Assembly: GCA_027575765.1 (NCBI GenBank)
Contig: JANBPT010000899.1
Coordinates: forward strand, 1-19,637
Source of the DNA: Tieghemiomyces parasiticus
Taxonomy: Eukaryota > Kickxellomycota > Dimargaritomycetes > Dimargaritales > Dimargaritaceae
Direction: 5' to 3'
DNA length: 19,637 nucleotides
A program made the translations under genes and the position numbers. Below the pieces are notes generated by a model, which ran no database searches, had not been told where the DNA came from, and saw only the letters and a list, made by a program, of their open reading frames with translations. This document shows, piece by piece, positions 1 through 6,453 of this stretch (positions are counted from its first letter, which is position 1; each line of letters begins with the position of its first letter).

Positions 1-74
1 GGCTTGGTGGGCCAGCCCTTCATGAGGGCCTTGTTGAGGGATTTGGCCTTACGGGGGCCGCCGTTCGTGGCCAT
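1..74 (-). CDS. N-terminal 24 codons of an unidentified gene, cut by the left window edge
   Basis: On the minus strand an ATG at 74-72 opens a frame that stays open to the window edge. It reads MATNGGPRKAKSLNKALMKG followed by WPTK. The start has a purine (G) at -3, good eukaryotic context. The peptide is basic, with several lysines and alternating small residues, and shows no signal peptide. Codon third positions are GC-rich, as in the confident genes of this window. I do not recognise the family; a basic N-terminus like this fits nucleolar, ribosomal or chromatin proteins, but that is a guess. The gene points away from everything else in the window, so 75 to about 330 is its leader or promoter. 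Confidence 0.5.
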   Translation of the reverse strand, partial: MATNGGPRKAKSLNKALMKGWPTK

Positions 75-326
75 AGCAATCGGGTAGAGTAAATGGCGCC
101 GAGGTGCTGGGACTGGCCTAGTGGTTAGACTCAGCGAATGGGGAGGGCAATGGCAAACAAGATTAGAGTAGCTTAGGCCTGTGGATCAGCAGTGTAATGG
201 CATGGATGTGCGGGAAAGAGCGCCGCTAGGTGGCTCATTTGGGATATTTGTGCAGCATTACTCGATAGACCACAGTTGAAAAAAAAAAATATGTAAAAAT
301 TTAAGGCCGAGGTGGCCGGGCGTCGC

Positions 327-331
327 CCAAT
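327..331 (+). promoter_or_regulatory. CCAAT box upstream of the left-edge gene
   Basis: The sequence CCAATCAG contains a consensus CCAAT pentamer followed by CA, the context preferred by NF-Y/HAP complexes. It lies about 250 bp upstream of the minus-strand ATG at 74, a usual distance. CCAAT boxes work in either orientation. A single pentamer can occur by chance. Confidence 0.3.
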
Positions 332-1291
332 CAGATACATAGAGACTCGACCGCTGATCGGCCGCCTTCTAAAGCCACAACAGTCGTCTTAATCGCTGTG
401 ACTAGAGTATCTCGTGATTCCGATACTACCGCGGCCAAGTCGTCTTGCGTGCCCACCCTTATTGCCAAACCCAAATTACATACCCGGAGCTGAGCTCTTC
501 TACGCCACTAGATTGCTTGCATTTATTATTATTCATATATACATCATATAAAATCACCCCTTACCATGCTCTGGTCCTGACTCCCCGCGATGCGTGCGGC
601 ATGGTAGCAGCAGCTGTGTGCGCTTCCTCCCGTTCCAGTAATGATGTCATAACATTCGCGCATTAGCTCGGCTAATAGGGCCGGGTTACACTAACCACGC
701 TTCTTTTGGCTCGGTTTAACTTGCCCACCCCAACTGCAATAGAAGTCAGGGCGGAAACTGAACCTATTCTTTACGCAAATTGATCCAAGTCGGTTTGAAC
801 GTACAAGGTCACGCTACCCCCTGACGTAAGTATTTCCGAAGCCTCCTCGGAGTGCCCGACATACATGGATCTATGGTAAAAATACGTCTCCGGGCAATGT
901 CTGGTACACATACGATGGTCACCACTCCAACGGGTGATGGTAGACTCACGGTTAGTGGTAACCCCTTGCCAAACTTGCCTTCCCTCCTCATAACCCTGAC
1001 AGGCCTCAGCTATTTTTACGTTGAAACGCCTCCTCTTTCCAATGGCCTGACACGAAGGCCACTCTCATCCATTAGGAAGCTCTGGGCATACGGAGAAAGG
1101 TAGGACAAGACTCTCACCTCACCCCCCCCCGGCCCGTCGCACAGGCCGTGTTCTTAGGATATTTTGGTTCCTTCTCCTCGGCCATAGAACCCCTCTTTGG
1201 CTGAACTGCGACCGCATGGGTCCGATTAGGCGGTGGTGGGTTCCTGCTACGCGGTCCGGATCCACACCACCACCGTCTGTCCAGCCGTTGT

Positions 1292-1299
1292 TATATAAA
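1292..1299 (+). promoter_or_regulatory. TATA-like element upstream of the secreted-protein gene
   Basis: TATATAAA is a consensus TATA box. It is followed by a pyrimidine-biased leader of about 300 nt up to the ATG at 1603. A second, weaker candidate (TTATAAGG) lies only about 40 nt before the ATG. Which one is used cannot be decided from sequence. Confidence 0.4.
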
Positions 1300-1602
1300 C
1301 TGAACCTGGGGCCCCTGGTAAACCTCGAAATTTAACCCAGCTACCCGCTTTCCTCCTTTAGACCTACGCTGCTTTAGCTCAATCCTCCCTTACCACCATA
1401 TATTTTACCCTTCATAAGTGTAAGTTGGCGCTTAACTCTTGATTCTTCACATCCCTCCCTCCCTGTTCGCTATCAGCTTAATCACCAAACCAAGCACAAT
1501 CTAATATCGTCGAAATTAACTAAGCACGTTCTTTGGAAACTGCCTTATTGGGCCTCCAACTTATAAGGCCTTACGTCCGCTCATAATAGCCAAATTACCA
1601 CT

Positions 1603-2184
1603 ATGCTACGTGGTCTCGTCCTGCTCGTGGTGATCATCAGCCCCATCACATTGGGGGCCACTCTGATGCCTCCAGAAAAGGCAGCCCTTCCTTCGTCGCA
1701 ATCCGTCGATACCTCTAACGTGCAAGGATCGATGCGAGTCCGCCCAATCGACCATTCTTTGGAACAGCTTCGGATGGAGGCGGCTCCGTCAGCACCTGGG
1801 ACGGTCCTTTTGGAGCAAATGGCGACGCCCTTCTCTGGTCACATGGGTGGGGACCACGATTCTGTCCTGCTGCAGAGGAAGCCGCGTATAACCCCGGCCT
1901 GCATCTCCTGCATGTCAGACCAGATCAGGGCCAGTCAATCGAATTACCGCCAACCGTCACTGACTGCTACTCGGAACTGTTGCCCGAGTACGTCGACTGG
2001 CGACCAGGGCCGTCCGCTAGGCCACAGCCGCCCGTTTATGGCGCCAATTCACCCAGATTCTCCTTTTGAACCTTGGTTTACGACGGCCAAGGGTGACAAT
2101 ATTTACTACAATACCCAGAATCATCGACCCCACCGGCTAGTAGACGGCGTGTTTGAACTTTATACAGATCCTCGCGACGACTGA
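1603..2184 (+). CDS. Small secreted orphan protein (193 aa)
   Basis: The ATG has an A at -3 and opens a 193-residue frame. The N-terminus is a convincing signal peptide: MLRG, then a hydrophobic core (LVLLVVIISPITLG), with likely cleavage near residue 19. The rest has no membrane segment and is hydrophilic, rich in Pro, Ser and Thr. It has four cysteines, as a CxxC pair (ACISC) and an adjacent CC pair, so one or two disulfides are possible. The C-terminal third is richer in aromatic and acidic residues and looks more structured. Codon third positions are GC-rich, unlike the flanking spacer, which supports coding. I recognise no domain. Small size, a signal peptide and few cysteines fit a secreted or effector-like protein, but no function can be assigned. 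A TATA-like box and CT-rich leader precede it. I see no AATAAA close downstream. Confidence 0.6.
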   Translation: MLRGLVLLVVIISPITLGATLMPPEKAALPSSQSVDTSNVQGSMRVRPIDHSLEQLRMEAAPSAPGTVLLEQMATPFSGHMGGDHDSVLLQRKPRITPACISCMSDQIRASQSNYRQPSLTATRNCCPSTSTGDQGRPLGHSRPFMAPIHPDSPFEPWFTTAKGDNIYYNTQNHRPHRLVDGVFELYTDPRDD

Positions 2185-2872
2185 CCTGCATCAATATCCG
2201 TGGGTATACTCATCGGTACACGTTTTATCTGTAGATTCGAAATAACTATATAGATCTATCTATGGCCATAAAGCAAGTAGATCTCAACCCCACTAAAAAC
2301 AGCAAGGTACTATGAATCTGGTTGGCAAACCAGAATCTCTGGGATAATTTTCAATAATCTGAGGCTACACAACGATGTCCGAAAGTTATGTGACAAAGGC
2401 CAAAGTATACGATGCGATTATATAGGGGTTATTCACATTTTCTTAAATTATAATACCCTGCTACATTTTGTTGAACCATATTGACCTGCATCTAACCAGC
2501 AGAGGGTGGCGACCAGTGTAGGTGCAGAGATGATGGGCAACTATAGGCACCCCGAGATGGTGTGGCTCCATATGCTATATAACTGAATCGACGCCCGGCC
2601 TCTGTATGAAAAGATTGAGGAAACTGTTTGCAGGCTCTACCATAAAAGTTGGTATTGTCCATGCAAAGCTTGAAGATTTGATGACTTCAAGAGGCTATAA
2701 TGTTGAGACGTGGTGGCCAAGAGGCCCTTCAAGGCTGCCACTCAGTCCTCCGACAGTACGGACCACCGCCGCCCACGCTACCTCTGAATCATAATGGCAA
2801 ACCACCAGTCCACCTCTACCACTACCCTCACCAAACCCTACGCCACTCCCTGACATTTGCTGTACCTTACCT

Positions 2873-2958
2873 CTTCCTTGCACCAATGTCACACTACCCT
2901 CGCCTTACGTTCCTTCTTCCTTGCCTCCAGGCCACTGGCCTCCCGCTACCCTCGCCTT
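2873..2958 (+). repeat. Degenerate two-copy CT-rich tandem repeat
   Basis: CTTCCTTGC occurs at 2873 and again at 2916. The 13-mer CTACCCTCGCCTT occurs at 2894-2906 and again exactly at 2946-2958. The two words follow each other in the same order in both copies, so this looks like a diverged tandem duplication with a unit of about 43-52 nt. A shorter version (CTACCCTC) is found at 2822-2829. It lies in noncoding pyrimidine-rich DNA. Confidence 0.45.
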
Positions 2959-3667
2959 GACTCACTCCTATTCATTTCAACGTTGCAGCTTACCTCCTTC
3001 GACTGGTACCCAAGGCGAAGACCATCCGTTTCCCCACCTTGCACAGCGTCATTCATGACCCACGGTAAAGCCCCGCCGGCTTATACAGCCAGCAAGAGGA
3101 CACCTTCATCAAAGTTATCGTTATCTTCTTACGTTTTATTTATTATACCGATTATCCTAGTTTCCTACCTACCACAACGATTACCAGTAGCATCTCGTTT
3201 AAGTATATATCCCCAATCCACAAGTTCCTGGATATCATGCCCTGGAAACACTTAGGCCCTCTTATTAATGAGCGAGCAGGCTTTGAAAGGTCTGCATGAT
3301 GGAAGGCAAGGATTTCTTCCCGCCACATAAGGAAATAATATGACGCCCAATGATAGGTCACCTTACCGCTTAACCTAGTAGTCAGGACCCTGAACACCAG
3401 CCTAGTGTACTGCCAAAAAATAATACTGTTCTCACCTGACTAGCCGTCCACTCCGAGCAATTTAATCGCCATACACCTCATAATCTTCCCTTTTCGGGAC
3501 ATTGCCGTCCCACGGTCTTCAGTGACTATTAGGAAGCCGCTATGGAAAAGTTGGCCGACAGTGAGCTTAGTCTACTATTGAAATATATAGTAATCCCTAG
3601 CTGACAGGTTAGATATGGCCTCAAGAGAACGGCACTTGACTCAAGCCAATGTGAGAGTCACCAGGGT

Positions 3668-3684
3668 GAGAGAGAGAGAGAGAG
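3668..3684 (+). repeat. (GA)8 microsatellite
   Basis: This is an uninterrupted GA dinucleotide run of 17 nt in the spacer upstream of the RING gene. GA tracts are common slippage sites and occasional promoter elements in fungi; no role can be shown here. Confidence 0.8.
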
Positions 3685-4195
3685 CCAGGATGCCCGTCGC
3701 GGTGGTAATCATTCCCACTGATACTCGTTCTCGTCCACTAGGGAAATACGGTAATCTCACTCGTAGTGTTGCATTGTATAGTGGATTGTCTACCGGCCCT
3801 TGAGGGTGGCCTCAACGTAGATGAGGCCTTGGCCTAGACCCCTTCGTCCATAGGGTGTTCGTCAAAAAGATCTTCTTAGCAGCTAAGGGCCTCTGAGGCT
3901 GACGACGTGTGGAAACCCAGAGCAGAAAATAAAAGGCAGGCTCTGCGCTTAGCCATGGAGTATTCCTTTTTTTAGGTATCATTTCCATCGCCAAACTTGA
4001 CGAGAGTATTTTTTCCTTTGCTTGACTTTGCACCGCACTCTCCTTAGTGCCATCGGTTGCGGTTTGGCTGAAGCTACTTGTCAATGTAATATTATCCTGA
4101 CCGACTCCCTTGCCATCAGCGCCCGACTGTTTAATTGCCCCACTTATTGTGTATGATGACCCATTGGGCTACCACTCAGCTTTCTTGTGTCAACA

Positions 4196-5896
4196 ATGAC
4201 GTCTAAACTTTTTAGCCTATGGCTCCTGGGGCACACTTTCCTATTATTGACACTGCTATGGCTTCCGGATACTGCTCTAGCCTTTTCCAACGGCGAAATG
4301 ACCATCATGCAAGACTTCGTCTACGTGGACCCACCAACCGGCGCGATCGCTGCTAACCTCTCCACAACAACCCTGGGGTCAAGCCTCCCGCTACTTGGCA
4401 GCTGGATGTCGGAGGGCAATATTTCCTTCTTTGAGGGCATCCTGTTCAACTACAACTCGAGAAATATGCCATCACTGCTCGAGGGTGTCGACCACATCGT
4501 TGTAGTGCCCGTCACTAATCCCAACGAGGCCAAAGATATCGCCGTCGCCCTCAATCACCCGCGTATCAAAGCTGGTATCATGTACCCAGTGGGGCCCTAT
4601 ATCAACTACGGGACCTTGAGCATCCTGGCCGTGCGTACACAGCTCACCTACATCATCATAGAAAATGATCTCGGTGTCAATATCCGCGATCAGATAGAGT
4701 ACTTCCAAGCGGGTCCTGCCGCTGATGCCATGGCGGGGACGAACGCTTCCTCGACCAATACCGTAGGCAGGGACGTTGAAGACGCCTATTATCACCGCAC
4801 CTGGGCCCGCATGTACCGCTCGGGCTACCGGAAGGATCCCGCCACCGGCTCCGCCACGATCAACACTATCCTAGTCGTGGCTGTTACCGTGCCACTGGTG
4901 AGCCTTACTCTCTTCGGTAAGTGTATGATTTTTCGATGGGGGGAGATTTGCCACAAGTCGTTCTCACTGGCGCCTGAGGACGTCCCTTTACCACGGTGTC
5001 GTTTCTCCGCTCTGATAATACGAATCGGTACTGATCGCTATACTCCCCGGCTGCCCTCCTACTATGAAGGCGTGTTTCTCTACGTATTTATTCGCCAGCG
5101 GCGCTTGCGACGGGCCAAACTACAAGTTCAGAAACAGGCTCGAGAAGAACGCCGTCAAATGCGGGTTCAGGCCTTACTCGCCACCTCGATCAAGCCCAAG
5201 AATGCCCCACCTCTTAACGACGGCCAGCTTAGACAGCTGCCTCTTGTCAGCTACGATGAACAGGCTAGGGTTGACTACCGTTTTTGTACCGAGCATGCCA
5301 TCAACCGGTTCCGCGTGGCCCAGGTCGCCATGGCCACCTCCAGCGACGAGGACACCGGCGGCGAAGATAACGACGATGATATCGAGGTGGCCGGGTTCGG
5401 TGAAGAGAAGGAAGGTGAGGCAGGACGGGCAGTATTTGTGCCCGCGGCTCCCCTAGAGCTGACCTTCTCTTCCAGGGACAGATCAACTCACGAGGTGGGC
5501 GACAGCTCCTGGGGATCCAGTAAAAGTGGCGGTAGCATGCACGCTGGACCGTACCGGTACCGTACAGTCGCGGCGACTACGTCGCGATTCAATAAGCGAG
5601 TCACTGTTACCCGCGAAGGTATCATGGAGGACCTCTTTGGCCGAAATTTGGCGGGGCCTCCGCAATGCCCCGTATGCGAGAATCCATTTGAGCCGCGGGA
5701 TAGCCTACGGAAGCTGCCCTGCTGCCACGCCTTTCATCGTGGGTGCGTGGATAAGTGGCTTACACGGAAGTCAGCACGGTGCCCCCTCTGTAAATTCAAC
5801 GTAACGCCTCACAAGGAGCCCGCGATCAGACCGGCAGGAACTGCCGTCCCCGGCACCTACCGGTCAGTCCTCGACCCACAGCTACGGTCGACTTGA
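4196..5896 (+). CDS. Membrane-anchored RING-H2 E3 ubiquitin ligase (signal peptide, luminal domain, one TM, RING)
   Basis: The start is the ATG at 4196 (A at -3); an in-frame GTG nine bases earlier is not a credible fungal start. Residues 1-30 form a signal peptide ending near ALA|FS. About 190 luminal residues follow, with three N-glycosylation sequons (NLS, NIS, NAS) and some resemblance to a protease-associated (PA) domain, which I call tentatively. A single TM helix follows, then the stop-transfer RQRRLRR, a basic helix, a Ser/Asp/Glu-rich disordered stretch, and a C-terminal RING-H2 finger at 5666-5791. The finger's zinc ligands read CPVC, CCHAFHRGC and CPLC, including a C-x-H-x2-H-x2-C core. 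The helix is interrupted by a 153-nt intron (4917-5069). Spliced, the protein has about 515 residues with the RING at about 440-481. The architecture matches the PA-TM-RING family (RNF13/GRAIL type), which ubiquitinates cargo at endosomes, Golgi or vacuole. The RING and topology are secure; the PA assignment and target are not. Confidence 0.88.
   Translation: MTSKLFSLWLLGHTFLLLTLLWLPDTALAFSNGEMTIMQDFVYVDPPTGAIAANLSTTTLGSSLPLLGSWMSEGNISFFEGILFNYNSRNMPSLLEGVDHIVVVPVTNPNEAKDIAVALNHPRIKAGIMYPVGPYINYGTLSILAVRTQLTYIIIENDLGVNIRDQIEYFQAGPAADAMAGTNASSTNTVGRDVEDAYYHRTWARMYRSGYRKDPATGSATINTILVVAVTVPLVSLTLFGKCMIFRWGEICHKSFSLAPEDVPLPRCRFSALIIRIGTDRYTPRLPSYYEGVFLYVFIRQRRLRRAKLQVQKQAREERRQMRVQALLATSIKPKNAPPLNDGQLRQLPLVSYDEQARVDYRFCTEHAINRFRVAQVAMATSSDEDTGGEDNDDDIEVAGFGEEKEGEAGRAVFVPAAPLELTFSSRDRSTHEVGDSSWGSSKSGGSMHAGPYRYRTVAATTSRFNKRVTVTREGIMEDLFGRNLAGPPQCPVCENPFEPRDSLRKLPCCHAFHRGCVDKWLTRKSARCPLCKFNVTPHKEPAIRPAGTAVPGTYRSVLDPQLRST
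4917..5069 (+). other. 153-nt GT-AG intron inside the TM-helix codons of the RING gene
   Basis: The donor is GTAAGTGT at 4917, a near-perfect fungal 5' splice site. A branch-point-like TACTGAT begins at 5029, about 35 nt before the acceptor, which is AAG ending at 5069. The length is 51 codons with no in-frame stop, so the ORF reads straight through. Removing it keeps a glycine codon at the junction and joins SLTLFG to VFLYVFIRQRR, giving one continuous hydrophobic helix with a basic stop-transfer end. Retained, it inserts a polar, charged segment into the helix. It is phase 1. Confidence 0.85.
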
Positions 5897-6159
5897 CCGA
5901 ATATTTCTAGCGATATTGTACCCGTAGTCTTTCTTTCCTGGAATTGTTATTATGCCCCTGCAGGGTGGGTTTCGATGGCAATCCAAATACCCACGATTGC
6001 GTTGCCTGGGCATGTCAAAGATTTCTTTGTGTATCGTCACATGCAGCAGATGGCGTAGCGTGCCTTCCTGCTTGCACCACAAGGCCCTTGTGAGGTTGCC
6101 TCGCCATGACAAGGCAACTATTTGTACTGTCGAATCCTGGAGGGAGAGGGGAAATAATT

Positions 6160-6165
6160 AATAAA
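6160..6165 (+). terminator. Polyadenylation signal AATAAA, RING gene
   Basis: A canonical AATAAA lies 264 nt past the RING-gene stop, in the same orientation and before the CCAAT box of the next gene. It is the only such hexamer I see on this strand between the two genes. Confidence 0.45.
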
Positions 6166-6203
6166 CTGATGAGGGTGAGTTGGGCCCAGACCGGATTGAT
6201 CGA

Positions 6204-6208
6204 CCAAT
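6204..6208 (+). promoter_or_regulatory. CCAAT box upstream of the lipase gene
   Basis: CCAATCAACC lies about 250 bp before the ATG at 6454 and is followed by a T10 run and a pyrimidine-rich leader, a common fungal promoter layout. It supports transcription of the lipase gene starting after this point. Confidence 0.4.
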
Positions 6209-6453
6209 CAACCAGCATCTTCTTTTTTTTTTGTTTGACTATTTCCAACCCCGACCCCGCCGCTCCCCTGGCAAGGCTTATTGACTACGGGACCGGTTTC
6301 AAACCGCTGTGCGACCCAGACGCCCCACCCCTTTACGTACCCTCCTCCTTCTCCCCACTTGTCTCAAACCACCGGACAGCCATAGCTGCCATCCGTACCT
6401 CGCCTTCATTCGTCACTACATTCTCGAGCGAATTCCCTTACAATCCCGACGCC

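Larger units (their letters stand above)
75..1602. other. Intergenic spacer between two divergent genes
   Basis: No reading frame here looks coding. The short open frames (for example 445-666 and 852-1103) lack motifs and have no coding-like composition. Visible elements are an A11 run at 279-289, a CCAAT box at 327-331, a C9 run at 1122-1130, a TATA-like octamer at 1292-1299, and a pyrimidine-biased stretch from about 1340 to 1602 leading into the secreted-protein gene. Confidence 0.6.
2185..4195. other. Intergenic spacer, no recognisable gene
   Basis: This 2-kb stretch separates the secreted-protein gene from the RING gene. Its first 400 bases are AT-rich. From about 2720 to 3060 the + strand is strongly pyrimidine-biased and contains a degenerate repeat. 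A (GA)8 microsatellite lies at 3668-3684. The frames at 2606-2794, 2857-3255 and the minus-strand frame at 3812-4084 lack motifs; the last starts at TTG rather than ATG. An inverted CCAAT (ATTGG) sits about 30 nt before the RING-gene start. Confidence 0.55.
5897..6453. other. Intergenic: 3' UTR of the RING gene, then leader of the lipase gene
   Basis: An in-frame ATG at 6106 would extend the lipase frame across this interval, but the DNA looks noncoding. It contains an AATAAA at 6160-6165, a CCAAT box at 6204-6208, a T10 run at 6223-6232 and a CT-rich leader from about 6240. The conceptual peptide here has a poly-Phe run and no family match. The first recognisable family sequence starts just after 6454. 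Confidence 0.55.

Noticed and set aside
2606..2794. Short ORF whose first part (RLRKLFAGSTIKV, then KLEDL) slightly resembles the C-terminal half of an NRPS carrier domain
   Set aside because: The LGGDS phosphopantetheine motif is absent, the spacing needs two gaps, and a stop lies shortly upstream in frame. Similarity is at chance level for so short a segment.
3812..4084. Minus-strand 90-codon frame upstream of the RING gene
   Set aside because: It starts at TTG, has no recognisable motif, and overlaps the expected promoter of the RING gene.
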